Below, in pieces: positions 1-11,375 of a stretch of DNA of 64,000 bases (position 1 is its first letter; every line of letters begins with the position of its first letter). The DNA comes from Rhodococcus sp. KBS0724 (GTDB lineage Bacteria > Actinomycetota > Actinomycetes > Mycobacteriales > Mycobacteriaceae): assembly GCF_005938745.2 (NCBI RefSeq), contig NZ_VCBX02000001.1:2011001-2075000 (forward strand). The letters run 5' to 3'. The position numbers were made by a program, and so were the translations under genes. Under the pieces are notes generated by a model. The model saw only the letters and a list, made by a program, of their open reading frames with translations. It searched no databases and was not told the origin of the DNA.

Positions 1-15
1 AAAGGGGCAGCCGCC

Positions 16-768
16 GTGATGCCCGTACATCTGCGCGACAGCGCTATACCCAAACACGAGCAACTGCGAAACATTCTGCTGCACAAGTGCACCCGCGAGT
101 TGCAGCCGGGCGACTTGATGACCAGTGAGCGCAACCTGATGCAGGATTACGGCGTCAGCCGAATCACGGTCCGCGAGGCGATCGGTCAACTCGTCAACGA
201 CGGCTATCTCGTGCGCGTGCGTGGCAAGGGAACCTTTGTCGCTCATCGTCAGGTTCAGTCCAAACTGCACCTGGCGTCGTTCACCGAGGAAATGCGAGCC
301 CAGGGACACGTCCCCACCACTGTTGTCCTCGTCAACGAGGAAGACACCGTGCCGGACGCCACAGCGTCTGCGCTCGGAATGGAGCCGGGATCGGTGGGCT
401 ACCACGTCAAACGCCTGCGCTTGGCCGACGGTGAACCGGTGAGCGTCGACGACGGTTGGTACAACCCGCAGCAATTGCCCGGGCTCACCGACCTCGACCT
501 GACCGGTTCGATCTATCGTGCGACGGCCGACAAGTACGACAAGCCGATCGACCGCGCGGAACAGACCGTCAGTGCCGACGGCGCAACCATTGAGATCGCT
601 ACTCTGCTCGGGACCAAGAAGGGCGCGCCGGTCCTGTACTTCGATCGAGTGTCCTTCAGTGAGGGCGCGCCGATCGAGCACACGTGCAGTTGGTACCGCT
701 CCGATCGTTATCAACTGCAGATGGAAGTACAGGGAAACGAACGAGCAGGCACCCGCGTCGGGTCTTGA
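16..768 (+). CDS. GntR-family regulator (HutC/DasR/NagR-like)
   Basis: Predicted DNA-binding repressor of 250 aa. Residues 1-75 form a winged helix-turn-helix with the GntR signature YGVSRITVREAI followed by the wing GKGTFV. Residues about 95-240 fit a UTRA effector domain, which in DasR and NagR binds glucosamine-6-P or GlcNAc-6-P. It lies beside PTS and nagA/nagB genes, so control of amino-sugar uptake is the natural inference. I use GTG at 16; ATG at 19 is equally possible, and AAGGGG lies upstream. It converges with the IIA gene across a strong hairpin. A possible binding site is described at 1654-1669. Confidence 0.85.
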   Translation: MMPVHLRDSAIPKHEQLRNILLHKCTRELQPGDLMTSERNLMQDYGVSRITVREAIGQLVNDGYLVRVRGKGTFVAHRQVQSKLHLASFTEEMRAQGHVPTTVVLVNEEDTVPDATASALGMEPGSVGYHVKRLRLADGEPVSVDDGWYNPQQLPGLTDLDLTGSIYRATADKYDKPIDRAEQTVSADGATIEIATLLGTKKGAPVLYFDRVSFSEGAPIEHTCSWYRSDRYQLQMEVQGNERAGTRVGS

Positions 769-780
769 ATCGCGAACAGC

Positions 781-816
781 AGGCGGGCGCATCCTCTTTC
801 GAGGGTGCGCCCGCCT
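781..816. terminator. Hairpin terminator between convergent gntR and IIA genes
   Basis: A 16-bp stem (781-796 with 801-816, one G-U pair) closes a TTTC loop in the gap between two convergent genes. There is no long T tract. It probably serves both strands. Confidence 0.65.
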
Positions 817-825
817 TGTTCGTGC

Positions 826-1287
826 TCAGGTAGACCAGTTGAACAGGGTGTCGCCGGTCTTCACTTCTTCTCCCACAGAAGGGGATTCGACCGTATCGGG
901 TTTGGAGTCCATGACCACGACCGGGCAGATTGCCGAGTAACCGGTGGTGTCGATGAACGCCGGGTCGAAGCTGACGACAGGATCTCCGGCCGCGACGGTG
1001 TCACCCTCGGCCGCGATGAGTGTGAAGCCTTTGCCTTCGAGTTTGACGGTGTCGATACCGATGTGAACCAGTACGCCGGTGGCCTTCTCGCCGAAGATGA
1101 CAAATGCGTGGGGATGAAGTTTGAGGATCTTCCCGGCGATGGGCGCGACGACGGTGAGGTGGCCCTGGTCGCGGGCGGGTTCGAGAGCAACCCCTGATCC
1201 GACCATCTGCTGGGCAAAAACCGGATCGGGAACGTCGGCTAGTGCGCACACCCGGCCGGGAAGCGGAGCGAGGACGGAGACGGTCAC
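826..1287 (-). CDS. crr: PTS glucose/GlcNAc-family IIA component
   Basis: Phosphocarrier IIA of 153 aa. It takes phosphate from HPr and passes it to IIB. The active-site region VHIGIDTVKLEGKG carries the phosphorylated His, and HAFVIFGEKATG supplies the second conserved His. The start is GTG at 1287, overlapping the IIB stop codon in a GTGA, which indicates translational coupling; reading further upstream in this frame only shadows IIB. It is a stand-alone IIA, as in streptomycetes, rather than fused to IIC. Specificity for GlcNAc is inferred from the nag genes across the promoter. Confidence 0.88.
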   Translation of the reverse strand: MTVSVLAPLPGRVCALADVPDPVFAQQMVGSGVALEPARDQGHLTVVAPIAGKILKLHPHAFVIFGEKATGVLVHIGIDTVKLEGKGFTLIAAEGDTVAAGDPVVSFDPAFIDTTGYSAICPVVVMDSKPDTVESPSVGEEVKTGDTLFNWST

Positions 1288-1514
1288 AGGATGTCCCCGA
1301 TGTCTTCGGCGAGGATGTCGGCCTCGGGTCCGACGATCACCTGGACGACGGATCCGGCTTTGAGCACGCCGTGCGCGCCGGCGGCTTTGAGAGCAGCTTC
1401 GTCGACCTTGGCGCCGTCCTTGACCTCGGTGCGCAGGCGGGTGATGCACGCTTCGATTTCGACGATGTTCCCGGCGCCGCCGAGGCCCTTGATGATTGCT
1501 TCCGCTTTCGACAT
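1284..1514 (-). CDS. nagF: PTS IIB component, GlcNAc/glucose family
   Basis: Small 76-aa IIB protein. The phosphorylated Cys lies in VEIEACITRLR, the family signature, near residue 23. ATG at 1514 is chosen because upstream in-frame sequence is not protein-like. It is the first gene of a two-gene operon with IIA and is transcribed away from the IIC gene. IIA, IIB and IIC therefore form a three-piece permease read from a shared divergent promoter region. The gene symbol follows streptomycete usage; sugar specificity is inferred. Confidence 0.85.
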   Translation of the reverse strand: MSKAEAIIKGLGGAGNIVEIEACITRLRTEVKDGAKVDEAALKAAGAHGVLKAGSVVQVIVGPEADILAEDIGDIL

Positions 1515-1653
1515 TGCTGCTCCTGTGTGTGGTCGTAAATGCGTCGGTTCTTGTCGCTGGTGAAGCACTCTGGCTGATAGCGGGACGTGAGTCAACACGT
1601 AACTTAAATCACATTCCGGTCTTGACATCTGCGCTTCATCAGGCAAAACTACA

Positions 1654-1669
1654 ACTGGTTATGACCGGA
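1654..1669. promoter_or_regulatory. Putative DasR/NagR-type operator
   Basis: ACTGGTTATGACCGGA matches 11 of 16 positions of the streptomycete dre consensus (ACTGGTCTAGACCAGT). A weaker copy overlaps the TTGACA upstream of it. The GntR gene at the left edge of the window is the candidate regulator. This is a match by eye, not a scored search. Confidence 0.45.
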
Positions 1670-1783
1670 CAGTACCCGTTAGCGGTGCAACGCCACAACA
1701 GTTTCGGCAAAACGAATTTTCGGCTCCTCGCGGTGGGCGAGGTGTCCACTTCACGTACCTCAACCAGCAGGCCGACCCGTTGC

Positions 1784-1813
1784 GGCCAAGCGAACAGAGG
1801 CCAAGCGAACAGA
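1784..1813 (+). repeat. Tandem 15-bp duplication before the IIC ribosome-binding site
   Basis: GGCCAAGCGAACAGA occurs twice head to tail (1784-1798 and 1799-1813) and runs into AGAAGG, the ribosome-binding site of the IIC gene. It looks like a recent slippage duplication in the 5' untranslated region. Confidence 0.8.
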
Positions 1814-1824
1814 GAAGGTCAACG

Positions 1825-3168
<1,344 letters not shown>

Positions 3169-3171
3169 CGC

Positions 3172-4854
3172 ATGACGACGGCAACAATCACTCCGTTGAA
3201 CCAGATCAGCGCACTCGGAGTCAGCGCCGGGGTCGTCTGCGCGCCCTGGTTGAGTTTCGCAGTGCCCGAACGCACTTCGGCACACGACCCGGTTACCGGC
3301 GAGCCGGAGTCCGAACTGGCACGAATTCGAGCGGCGCTCGAGAGCGTCAGTGCGGAACTCCTGCGCCGCGCCGAATCCGTCGACGGTGTCTCCGCGGACA
3401 TCCTGACGACGTCGGCGGCGATGGTACGGGATCGGGCTATCGTCGGCGCAGCGCAGAAGAACCTCGAATCAGGTCTGCCGACAGCACATTCGGTGACGGT
3501 TGCCTTCGACGGATTCTGCGACAAGCTCGACGCGGTCGGCGGGTACATGGCCGAGCGGGCAACAGATCTGCGTGACCTCGCACAACGAGTGGTCGCAGTG
3601 CTGCGCGGCGAACCGATGCCGGGAATCCCCAACCCCGGTTACCCGTACATACTGGTGGCGCGGGATCTGGCTCCCGCCGATACGGCAACACTCGGCGACA
3701 CCGACGTGGTCGGACTACTCACCGCGGAGGGCGGACCAACCAGTCACACCGCCATCCTGGCCAAGTCGCTCGGCATTCCGGCCGTGGTCAACTGCGTGGA
3801 TACCGATCGGCTTGTCCCCGGTGCCGTTCTGATCCTCGACGGTTCGAGCGGGACGGTGACAATCGATCCGAGTCCCGAACTGTGCGCTCAGGTTGCCCGG
3901 GAAGCATCGTTGCAGGAAGCTCGCGCTGCGACTGCGAGCGGTCCCGGCCGCACCCGAGACGGGGTCGCCGTGCGCTTGGCGGCAAACATCGGGACCGTGG
4001 CCGATGCCGAACGTGCCGGCGACGCCGACTGTGAGGGTGTCGGCCTGTTCCGTACCGAGTTCTCGTATCTCGGTCGCCATGATGCGCCCTCCGTCGCGGA
4101 GCAGACTGCAACGTACAGAGCCGTTTTCGAGCACTTTGCCGGGCGCGCCGTGGTGGTGCGGACCCTCGATTCCGGTTCCGACAAACCTCTGCCGTTCCTG
4201 GATCTCGGGGTCGAGGAGAACCCGGCCCTCGGGATCCGGGGGCTCCGAGTAGCACATCTGTACCCCGACACCCTGGTAACCCAACTCGACGCCCTGGTTG
4301 CGGCGGCCGATGAAACCGGCGCGGATCTGCGCGTCATGGCACCGATGGTCGCGACAGCCGAGGAAGCTGCAGGCTTCGCTGAACTCGCCCGATCCCGCGG
4401 AGTTGGCAAGGTGGGCGCGATGATCGAGGTTCCGGCCGCGGCTCTGCGCGCCCGCGATCTCCTCGAACATCTGGATTTCCTGAGCATCGGAACCAACGAC
4501 CTGAGCCAGTACACCTGTGCGGTCGACCGGATGACCGGTAGCCTCGCGCACCTGCTCGACCCGTGGCAGCCGGCAGTCCTCGACCTGATCGCAATGGTCG
4601 GTCAGGCCGGAGCGGCCGCCGGCAAACCTGTTGGGGTGTGCGGGGAATCGGCGTCGGATCCGCTGTTGGCGCCCGTACTGGTGGGTCTCGGGGTGTCGAG
4701 TCTGTCGATGTCCGTCGCAGCGATCGGGGCCGTTCGCGCAGAGTTGGCGGCCCTCGATCTCGAGGTGTGCCTGCAGATGGCGTCGGCGGCCCGCAGTGCT
4801 CGTACCCCGAGCGCCGGCCGGGCAGCGGTCGCGCGCATAAGGGATTCGTCGTGA
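3172..4854 (+). CDS. ptsI: PTS enzyme I (phosphoenolpyruvate-protein phosphotransferase)
   Basis: General PTS enzyme of 560 aa that moves phosphate from PEP to HPr. GGPTSHTAILAKSLGIPAVV contains the phosphorylated His192. The PEP-binding barrel shows EVPAAAL, SIGTNDLSQY and a C-terminal VGVCGESASDP with the catalytic Cys. Length and domain order are normal. It sits between IIC and nagA, so it is probably induced with GlcNAc transport. No HPr gene (ptsH) is visible in this window. Its stop codon overlaps the nagA start. Confidence 0.92.
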   Translation: MTTATITPLNQISALGVSAGVVCAPWLSFAVPERTSAHDPVTGEPESELARIRAALESVSAELLRRAESVDGVSADILTTSAAMVRDRAIVGAAQKNLESGLPTAHSVTVAFDGFCDKLDAVGGYMAERATDLRDLAQRVVAVLRGEPMPGIPNPGYPYILVARDLAPADTATLGDTDVVGLLTAEGGPTSHTAILAKSLGIPAVVNCVDTDRLVPGAVLILDGSSGTVTIDPSPELCAQVAREASLQEARAATASGPGRTRDGVAVRLAANIGTVADAERAGDADCEGVGLFRTEFSYLGRHDAPSVAEQTATYRAVFEHFAGRAVVVRTLDSGSDKPLPFLDLGVEENPALGIRGLRVAHLYPDTLVTQLDALVAAADETGADLRVMAPMVATAEEAAGFAELARSRGVGKVGAMIEVPAAALRARDLLEHLDFLSIGTNDLSQYTCAVDRMTGSLAHLLDPWQPAVLDLIAMVGQAGAAAGKPVGVCGESASDPLLAPVLVGLGVSSLSMSVAAIGAVRAELAALDLEVCLQMASAARSARTPSAGRAAVARIRDSS

Positions 4855-6035
4855 CCGAGTCACTCGTGCTGCGCGGCAGAGTTGTCGGCGGATCCTCCGG
4901 GACCATCGACGACGGCGTCGTCGTTGTCGACGGCGGGTTGATCAGCTGGGTGGGGGCGGCAGGGGACTGTGCCTTCGCCGAGGTCCCGGACGCCACCGAC
5001 TGCATGATCCTTCCCGGCCTCATCGACGTCCACAGTCACGGCGCTGCGGGAGCGGGATTCCCCAACACCGACGCGGCGGGCGCCCGAGTGGCCGCGTCGC
5101 ATCACCGTGAGCACGGAACGACTGGTCTGCTGGCAAGTTTGGTGTCGGCGCCGCGCGGGGACCTGATGCGTCAAGCCGCGATCTTGGCCGACCTGGTTGA
5201 AGACGGCGAGATTCTGGGTATCCACCTCGAAGGGCCGTTTATCAACTGTGTTCGATGTGGTGCCCAGGATCCCGCAGCCATAGTTCCCGGGGACCCTGAC
5301 CTGCTCGAAGAGGTGTGCAACGCGGCCCGCGAGCACGTGTGTTCGATGACGCTGGCACCCGAGACGGAGAATTTCGAGGAACTGCTCGACATCATGCGTC
5401 GACGCGGAATTCTGCCCAGCTTCGGACACACCGACGCCGATGCGGCGACTACGTCGACTCGGATAAGGCAGGCGGCTCGCAGCGGTCGGGTGAGCGCAAC
5501 GCACCTGTTCAACGGGATGCCGTCGTTGCATCACCGTTCGCCGGGCCCGGTTGCGGCGTGCCTCGCGGCCGCAGGGAGAGGAGAGATGGTGGTGGAACTG
5601 ATCGCCGATGGAGTGCATCTGGCTCCGGAAACGGTGTCCATGGTGTTCGATACCGTCGGCGCAGACCAGATCACGCTGGTCAGTGATTCCATGGCCGCCG
5701 CCGGAATGGCCGACGGAAACTATCAGCTCGGCGCTCTGGATGTGGTGGTGAGCGGTGGCATCGCCAGACTTGCCACCGCCGACGGTTCGGTCGGGGCCAT
5801 AGCGGGCGGAACGGCACGACTGCTGGATGTGCTGCGTAGCACCGTGTTCGACAGCGGAGTTGCACTCGCCGATGCCGTCATCGCTGCCACCCGTACTCCG
5901 GCAACACTGCTGGGACTGCACAATTCACACGGATCGCTGACTGCCGGCTACCGCGCCGACATCCTGGTCACCGATCGTCACCTGCGCCCGGTGCGCGTAC
6001 TTCACGGCGGCCGGGCCGCCGGAAAGGAAATCTGA
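4851..6035 (+). CDS. nagA: N-acetylglucosamine-6-phosphate deacetylase
   Basis: 394-aa amidohydrolase converting GlcNAc-6-P to glucosamine-6-P and acetate. Visible motifs are VHSHGAAG (metal-site His pair), GIHLEGPF (metal-binding Glu), [13 protein letters not shown] and the catalytic Asp in [13 protein letters not shown] at 4851 overlaps the ptsI stop as GTGA; the longer open frame upstream only shadows ptsI. It overlaps nagB by one base, so the two are coupled. Confidence 0.92.
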   Translation: MTESLVLRGRVVGGSSGTIDDGVVVVDGGLISWVGAAGDCAFAEVPDATDCMILPGLIDVHSHGAAGAGFPNTDAAGARVAASHHREHGTTGLLASLVSAPRGDLMRQAAILADLVEDGEILGIHLEGPFINCVRCGAQDPAAIVPGDPDLLEEVCNAAREHVCSMTLAPETENFEELLDIMRRRGILPSFGHTDADAATTSTRIRQAARSGRVSATHLFNGMPSLHHRSPGPVAACLAAAGRGEMVVELIADGVHLAPETVSMVFDTVGADQITLVSDSMAAAGMADGNYQLGALDVVVSGGIARLATADGSVGAIAGGTARLLDVLRSTVFDSGVALADAVIAATRTPATLLGLHNSHGSLTAGYRADILVTDRHLRPVRVLHGGRAAGKEI

Positions 6036-6814
6036 TGGAAATTGTCATCATGCCTACCCCGCTGGAGGTCGACTCGACGGCAGCAGACATCGTCGAAGGC
6101 TATGTCCGGCGCGGTGCTACAACGCTCGGGCTCGCAACAGGTTCGTCGCCGATCGGGACGTACCGCGAACTGGCGCGTCGCCACCGGGTGTCTGGACTGG
6201 ATTTCTCGCAGGCTCAGGCATTCTTGCTCGACGAATATCTTGGTCTGCCGAAAAGTCATTCGCAGTCGTACTATTCGGTAATTCGCGCCGAATTCGTCGA
6301 TCACGTCAACCTGGATCCTGATCGGGTTTTCAGTCCGAACGGTGAAGCCGTAATTCCGGATGCGGAAGTGGAACGGTACGACCGTAGTATCGCCGAAGCC
6401 GGGGGAGTGGACGTGCAACTGCTCGGAATCGGCACCGACGGACACATCGGTTTCAACGAACCGAGTTCCGCACTGTCGTCGCGTACACGGGTCAAGACTT
6501 TGACGGAGCAGACGCGAATCGACAACGCTCGCTTCTTCGAGCGTCCCGATGACGTTCCCCATCACGTTCTCACCCAGGGTCTCGGAACTATCAGTGATGC
6601 ACGGCATTTGGTGTTGATCGCGACCGGTGAAGGTAAGGCCGACGCTATTGCTGCAGCAGTCGAAGGTCCGCTGACCGCATTTTGCCCGGCATCGGTGCTG
6701 CAGTGGCACCGCCACGTCACCGTGGTCATCGACGAAGCCGCGGCCGGAAGGCTGAAATTGGCCGACTACTACCGGTACGCGCTCGAGAACAAGCCGCCGT
6801 GGCAGTCGTACTGA
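6035..6814 (+). CDS. nagB: Glucosamine-6-phosphate deaminase
   Basis: 259-aa enzyme producing fructose-6-P and ammonia from glucosamine-6-P, the step that feeds amino sugars into glycolysis. Motifs LDEYLGL and [14 protein letters not shown] carry the catalytic Asp and His residues, and [14 protein letters not shown] forms the phosphate loop. Its length is normal for the family. ATG overlaps the nagA stop (TGATG). With nagA, IIC and enzyme I it completes GlcNAc utilisation apart from HPr. Confidence 0.93.
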   Translation: MEIVIMPTPLEVDSTAADIVEGYVRRGATTLGLATGSSPIGTYRELARRHRVSGLDFSQAQAFLLDEYLGLPKSHSQSYYSVIRAEFVDHVNLDPDRVFSPNGEAVIPDAEVERYDRSIAEAGGVDVQLLGIGTDGHIGFNEPSSALSSRTRVKTLTEQTRIDNARFFERPDDVPHHVLTQGLGTISDARHLVLIATGEGKADAIAAAVEGPLTAFCPASVLQWHRHVTVVIDEAAAGRLKLADYYRYALENKPPWQSY

Positions 6815-6815
6815 C

Positions 6816-7556
6816 ATGACAGCGCTCGAACTTGCCGTTCAGGATGTTCGTGGGGCGCAGACCGCACTCGCCGTGGGGGCGGCGCGTGTTGAACTCTGTG
6901 CGGCACTGGGTGCAACAGGCGGTCTCACCCCCAGTGTCGGATTGATCGAAGCAGTTGTGGCAGTAGGTGTTCCAGTGCACGTCCTGATCCGGCCACGGGC
7001 CGGTGGATTTGTGTACGGTGCCGACGAGATGGCGGTGATGCGCCGTGATGCACGTGCAGCAGTGGCGGCGGGCGCGTCCGGGATAGTGATCGGCGCTCTG
7101 ACCGAGACCTCCGCGATCGATGTCGACGCACTGCGTTCGGTCATCGAGTGCGTCGATCCCGCGGTTGTCGAGGTGACCGCACACCGAGCCATCGACGTCG
7201 TGCCGGACAGGCGGGCGGCACTCGATGTCCTGGTGGATCTCGACGTGACCCGTGTCCTGACGTCTGGGGGCGCCCCGACCTGCGCCAAGGGGCTGGAAGA
7301 GTTGGGGGCCATGGTCGATCACGCCGCGGGGCGGATCCAGATCATGGCTGGTGGTGGGGTACGAATCGGTGATATTGCCGCGGTTGCGGCGACCGGAGTC
7401 GACGCGATCCACCTGTCCGCTCGCGCGATCGTCGAAGGTTCTGGTGGACCGGGTGGTGGTAGTGGTGGATACGAGGTCACCGACCGGGAAGTTGCGCTGT
7501 CCGCGGCCTCAGCTCTAGACATACATGGACATCCAACTATAGGATGGTCGATATAG
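6816..7556 (+). CDS. cutC: CutC-family protein (TIM-barrel, copper-homeostasis annotation)
   Basis: 246 aa. The N-terminus (LELAVQDVRGAQTALAVGAARVELCAAL) and internal IRPRAGGFVY, TAHRAID and VLTSGG motifs match the CutC TIM-barrel family. Despite its name, a direct role of CutC in copper handling is disputed. It follows nagB by one base, so a role linked to sugar metabolism is possible but unproven. The C-terminus holds a Gly-rich stretch (GGPGGGSGGY). Its stop codon lies inside an inverted repeat upstream of mmsA. Confidence 0.8.
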   Translation: MTALELAVQDVRGAQTALAVGAARVELCAALGATGGLTPSVGLIEAVVAVGVPVHVLIRPRAGGFVYGADEMAVMRRDARAAVAAGASGIVIGALTETSAIDVDALRSVIECVDPAVVEVTAHRAIDVVPDRRAALDVLVDLDVTRVLTSGGAPTCAKGLEELGAMVDHAAGRIQIMAGGGVRIGDIAAVAATGVDAIHLSARAIVEGSGGPGGGSGGYEVTDREVALSAASALDIHGHPTIGWSI

Positions 7557-7558
7557 TT
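7535..7558. promoter_or_regulatory. Inverted repeat, possible operator of the valine operon
   Basis: AACTATA (7535-7541) and TATAGTT (7552-7558) form a perfect 7-bp inverted repeat with a 10-bp spacer. It overlaps the cutC stop and ends 49 bases before mmsA. Its position and symmetry suit a repressor site; the regulator is not identified. Confidence 0.5.
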
Positions 7559-7607
7559 AGCGCTGCTTCTCCGGCAGTCCACAACGAGCAAGGAACGGGT
7601 TAGCACA

Positions 7608-9125
7608 ATGGTTGACAATGCGGCGGTTCAAGAGTTGACGCACTTCGTCGGTGGCAAGCGGGTTCCCGGAGCTTCCGATCGATTTGCGGACGTCTTCGAC
7701 CCCAACACTGGTCAGGTTCAGGCGCGCGTTCCGCTCGCGAGCAAGGCGGAAACCGAAGCCATCATCGCCAATGCAGAAGAGGCGCAGAAGGTCTGGGCTG
7801 CTTTCAACCCGCAGAAGCGCGCCCGTGTCCTCATGAAATTCCTCCAGCTCGCCCAGGCTGAGATGGATTCCCTCGCTCGGCTCCTCTCGTCCGAGCACGG
7901 CAAGACCGTCGCCGACGCCAAGGGCGACATCCAGCGCGGCCTCGAGGTCATCGAGTTCGCCGTGGGCGCTCCGCACCTGCTCAAGGGTGAATTCACCGAG
8001 AGCGCAGGCACAGGCATCGACGTGTACTCGATGCGTCAGCCGCTCGGCGTCGTTGCGGGCATCACGCCCTTCAACTTCCCCGCGATGATCCCGCTGTGGA
8101 AGGCCGGCCCGGCCCTCGCAGCCGGCAACGCTTTCATTCTCAAGCCGTCCGAGCGCGACCCCTCCGTGCCGCTGCGCCTGGCCGAGCTGTTCCTCGAAGC
8201 CGGACTGCCCGCCGGCGTGTTCAACGTGGTCAACGGTGACAAGGAAGTTGTCGACGTCCTGCTCACTGACGACCGCATCAAGGCTGTCGGCTTTGTCGGC
8301 TCCACGCCGATCGCTCAGTACATCTACGAGACGGCCGCAGCTCACGGCAAGCGCGCACAGTGCTTCGGTGGCGCCAAGAACCACGCGATCGTCATGCCGG
8401 ACGCCGATCTCGACGAGGTTGCCGACGCCCTGATCGGTGCCGGTTACGGCAGCGCCGGTGAGCGTTGCATGGCCATCTCCGTTGCCGTTCCCGTCGGCGA
8501 AGAGACGGCAGATGCGCTGGTCGCCAAGCTGAAGGAACGCGTCGCGAAGCTCAAGATCGGTCGCAGTGACGACGAAGGCGTCGATTTCGGGCCTCTCGTC
8601 TGCCAGGACGCGCTCGACCGCGTCAACAACTACGTGCAGATCGGTATCGACGAGGGCGCAACAGCAGTCGTCGACGGCCGCGGCTTCACCCTCGAAGGCC
8701 ACGAAGGCGGATTCTTCGCCGGCGCCACCCTGTTCGACAATGTCACCTCGGACATGCGCATCTACAAGGAAGAGATTTTCGGACCCGTCCTGCAGGTTGT
8801 TCGCGCTGCCGATTACGAAGAGGCCCTGCGTCTTCCGACCGAGCACGAGTACGGCAACGGTGTCTCCATCTTCACCCGTGACGGCGACACCGCTCGTGAC
8901 TTCACGGCCCGCGTCAACGTCGGCATGGTCGGCGTCAACGTGCCGATTCCCGTCCCGATCGCCTACCACACCTTCGGCGGCTGGAAGCGCTCCGGATTCG
9001 GTGACCTGAACCAGCACGGTCCCGACTCCTTCCGCTTCTACACCAAGACCAAGACCGTGACGCAGCGTTGGCCTTCCGGCAAGAAGGAAGAGACCAATCA
9101 CTTCGTCATCCCCACGATGAACTGA
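7608..9125 (+). CDS. mmsA: Methylmalonate-semialdehyde dehydrogenase (CoA-acylating)
   Basis: 505-aa aldehyde dehydrogenase turning methylmalonate semialdehyde into propionyl-CoA and CO2 with NAD and CoA. It shows [11 protein letters not shown], the NAD-binding [13 protein letters not shown] and the catalytic Cys in [11 protein letters not shown], all typical of the MmsA subfamily. ATG at 7608 has AAGGA about 12 bases upstream. It is the first gene of a five-gene valine-degradation operon and catalyses its last step. Confidence 0.93.
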   Translation: MVDNAAVQELTHFVGGKRVPGASDRFADVFDPNTGQVQARVPLASKAETEAIIANAEEAQKVWAAFNPQKRARVLMKFLQLAQAEMDSLARLLSSEHGKTVADAKGDIQRGLEVIEFAVGAPHLLKGEFTESAGTGIDVYSMRQPLGVVAGITPFNFPAMIPLWKAGPALAAGNAFILKPSERDPSVPLRLAELFLEAGLPAGVFNVVNGDKEVVDVLLTDDRIKAVGFVGSTPIAQYIYETAAAHGKRAQCFGGAKNHAIVMPDADLDEVADALIGAGYGSAGERCMAISVAVPVGEETADALVAKLKERVAKLKIGRSDDEGVDFGPLVCQDALDRVNNYVQIGIDEGATAVVDGRGFTLEGHEGGFFAGATLFDNVTSDMRIYKEEIFGPVLQVVRAADYEEALRLPTEHEYGNGVSIFTRDGDTARDFTARVNVGMVGVNVPIPVPIAYHTFGGWKRSGFGDLNQHGPDSFRFYTKTKTVTQRWPSGKKEETNHFVIPTMN

Positions 9126-9139
9126 TCGGAAAACCTTCC

Positions 9140-10297
9140 ATGTTTACTCTGACCGATGACGAGCGGGCGATTCGTGACACCGCCCGCGACTTCGCGGCCG
9201 AGCACCTGGCGCCGAATGCGGTGGAATGGGATCAGACCAAGCATTTCCCGGTGGACGTTCTCCGCAAGGCGGCGTCCCTGGGGATGGGCGGCATCTACAT
9301 CCGTGAGGATGTCGGTGGCAGTGAACTGACCCGCGTCGATGCTGCTCGGATCTTCGAGGAGCTCGCCAAGGGTGATCCGTCGATCGCCGCGTACATTTCC
9401 ATCCACAACATGGTCACGTGGATGATCGACCAGTTCGGCAACGACGAACAGCGCCACAAGTGGGTACCCGGACTGTGCTCGATGGATCAGTTGGGCAGCT
9501 ACTGCCTGACCGAACCCGGCGCCGGTTCCGACGCTGCCGGCTTGAGCACCAAGGCCGTTCGTGACGGTGACGACTACATCCTCAACGGCGTCAAGCAGTT
9601 CATTTCCGGCGCAGGCACTTCCGACGTGTATGTCGTGATGGCCCGTACCGGAGCTGCAGGTGCCAAGGGAATCTCGGCATTCATCGTGCCGAAAGATTCG
9701 CCCGGCCTGTCGTTCGGTCCCAACGAGATCAAGATGGGCTGGAACGCACAGCCCACCCGTCAGGTGATCATGGAGGACGTGCGCGTTCCCGCGGCCAACA
9801 TGCTCGGCGAAGAAGGCAGCGGATTCCGCATCGCGATGAAGGGCCTCAACGGCGGCCGCCTCAACATCGCCGCTTGCTCGGTGGGCGGCGCGCAGGCAGC
9901 GCTGGAGAAGGCCGTCGCATATCTGGTGGACCGCAAGGCATTCGGTTCGGCGTTGATCGAATCGCAGGCCCTGCAGTTCCAGCTCGCCGATATGCGAACC
10001 GAACTGGAAGCTGCGCGGACCCTGCTGTGGCGCGCTGCCGCAGCTCTCGACGAGAACGCGCCGGACGTGGTGGAACTGTGCGCTATGGCCAAGCGCTTCG
10101 CGACCGACAACGGTTTCGACGTGGCCAACCGGGCGCTCCAGCTGCACGGTGGGTACGGCTATCTTGCTGAGTACGGGATCGAGAAGATCGTCCGCGATCT
10201 TCGCGTTCACCAGATCCTCGAAGGCAGCAACGAGATCATGCGTGTGGTCATCGCTCGCAGTGTGATCGCAGGGCAGGGAAAGCAGGGAGCAGCATGA
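9140..10297 (+). CDS. Acyl-CoA dehydrogenase, probably isobutyryl-CoA dehydrogenase
   Basis: 385-aa flavoprotein. It has [14 protein letters not shown] for FAD/substrate contact, a [17 protein letters not shown] segment and the catalytic Glu in [13 protein letters not shown] at 9140 ([11 protein letters not shown]) is chosen because the longer frame overlaps mmsA. Context gives the substrate: enzymes for methacrylyl-CoA, 3-hydroxyisobutyryl-CoA and 3-hydroxyisobutyrate follow directly, so isobutyryl-CoA is the expected substrate, as for human ACAD8. It overlaps the next gene by 4 bases. Confidence 0.88.
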   Translation: MFTLTDDERAIRDTARDFAAEHLAPNAVEWDQTKHFPVDVLRKAASLGMGGIYIREDVGGSELTRVDAARIFEELAKGDPSIAAYISIHNMVTWMIDQFGNDEQRHKWVPGLCSMDQLGSYCLTEPGAGSDAAGLSTKAVRDGDDYILNGVKQFISGAGTSDVYVVMARTGAAGAKGISAFIVPKDSPGLSFGPNEIKMGWNAQPTRQVIMEDVRVPAANMLGEEGSGFRIAMKGLNGGRLNIAACSVGGAQAALEKAVAYLVDRKAFGSALIESQALQFQLADMRTELEAARTLLWRAAAALDENAPDVVELCAMAKRFATDNGFDVANRALQLHGGYGYLAEYGIEKIVRDLRVHQILEGSNEIMRVVIARSVIAGQGKQGAA

Positions 10298-11352
10298 CCG
10301 AAGAGAACGAAGTTCTGATCGAGAAGCGCGACGGACTGGGACGCATCACCCTCAACCGTCCCAAGGCGATCAACGCGCTCAACCACTCGATGGTGACGCA
10401 GATGGCTGCGGCCCTCGAGGCCTGGAAGTCCGACGACGAGGTCAAGGCTGTCGTCCTGACCGGTGCAGGCGAACGTGGCCTGTGCGCCGGCGGCGATATC
10501 GTCTCGATCTACCACGACGCCAAGGACGGCAAGACCGGCTCGCTCGACTTCTGGCGCGACGAGTACATCTTCAACGCCGAGATTTCGAACTACCCGAAGC
10601 CGTACGTCGCGATCATGGACGGCATCGTCATGGGCGGCGGAGTCGGAGTGTCCGCACACGGCGACGTTCGCATCGTGACCGAGCGTTCCATGATCGGTAT
10701 GCCCGAGACCGGAATCGGATTCATCCCAGACGTCGGCGGAACGTACCTGCTCGCGCGTGCTCCCGGAGAATTGGGAGCACACATCGCGCTCACCACGGCA
10801 CGCTTGAGCGCCGGCGACGCCATCGCGACAGGATTTGCGGACCACTTCATCCCCTCCGAGAACATCGAGACGTTCATCGAGGCGATCGCATCGTCGACGG
10901 TAGAGCAGGCCGTTGCTCAATTTGCCGAGCCCGCACCGGTTTCGGAACTACTGGCACAGCAGAGTTGGATCGACGCCGCGTACTCGGCGGACAATGTCGT
11001 CGCGATTGTCGAGCGCCTGCGCGCCAGCGGAATTCCCGAAGCCGAGAAGGCCGCCGAGCAGATTCTCGGTAAGTCGCCGATCGCGCTGTCCGTCACGTTG
11101 CGTTCGCTTCATCATGCCAAGGGTGCCAACAGCCTCGAAGAAGTTCTGAACGAGGAGTTCCGGGTCTCGACGGCATCACTGAGTTCACACGACCTCGTCG
11201 AGGGTATCCGCGCACAGGTGGTCGAGAAGGACCGCAACCCGCAGTGGCTTCCCGCGACCCTCGCGGACGTCACCGACGCCGCCGTGGAAGCGTACTTTGC
11301 GCCGCTCGGTGAGCGTGAACTCGGCCTCACCCCTCAATCGCAAGGCAACTGA
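10294..11352 (+). CDS. 3-hydroxyisobutyryl-CoA hydrolase (crotonase fold)
   Basis: 352-aa crotonase-family protein. [23 protein letters not shown] and [14 protein letters not shown] are hallmarks of the HIBCH branch, and the length exceeds that of ordinary hydratases by about 90 residues, as expected. The reaction releases 3-hydroxyisobutyrate and CoA. Overlap with the preceding dehydrogenase (ATGA) and placement before mmsB fit the valine pathway order. Confidence 0.87.
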   Translation: MTEENEVLIEKRDGLGRITLNRPKAINALNHSMVTQMAAALEAWKSDDEVKAVVLTGAGERGLCAGGDIVSIYHDAKDGKTGSLDFWRDEYIFNAEISNYPKPYVAIMDGIVMGGGVGVSAHGDVRIVTERSMIGMPETGIGFIPDVGGTYLLARAPGELGAHIALTTARLSAGDAIATGFADHFIPSENIETFIEAIASSTVEQAVAQFAEPAPVSELLAQQSWIDAAYSADNVVAIVERLRASGIPEAEKAAEQILGKSPIALSVTLRSLHHAKGANSLEEVLNEEFRVSTASLSSHDLVEGIRAQVVEKDRNPQWLPATLADVTDAAVEAYFAPLGERELGLTPQSQGN

Positions 11353-11375
11353 TCACCGCCGAAGGAGCATCACTA

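Larger units (their letters stand above)
1515..1824. promoter_or_regulatory. Divergent promoter region of IIB-IIA and IIC-ptsI-nag operons
   Basis: 310 bases without a gene. It contains two 16-bp elements resembling the DasR/NagR consensus (around 1614-1629 and at 1654-1669) and a TTGACA at about 1622. Close to the IIC start lies an exact tandem duplication of a 15-bp unit. I see no RNA gene or riboswitch here. Confidence 0.55.

Noticed and set aside
7557..9101. A 514-codon minus-strand frame opposite mmsA
   Set aside because: Shadow of a clear dehydrogenase gene; its composition shows no domain.
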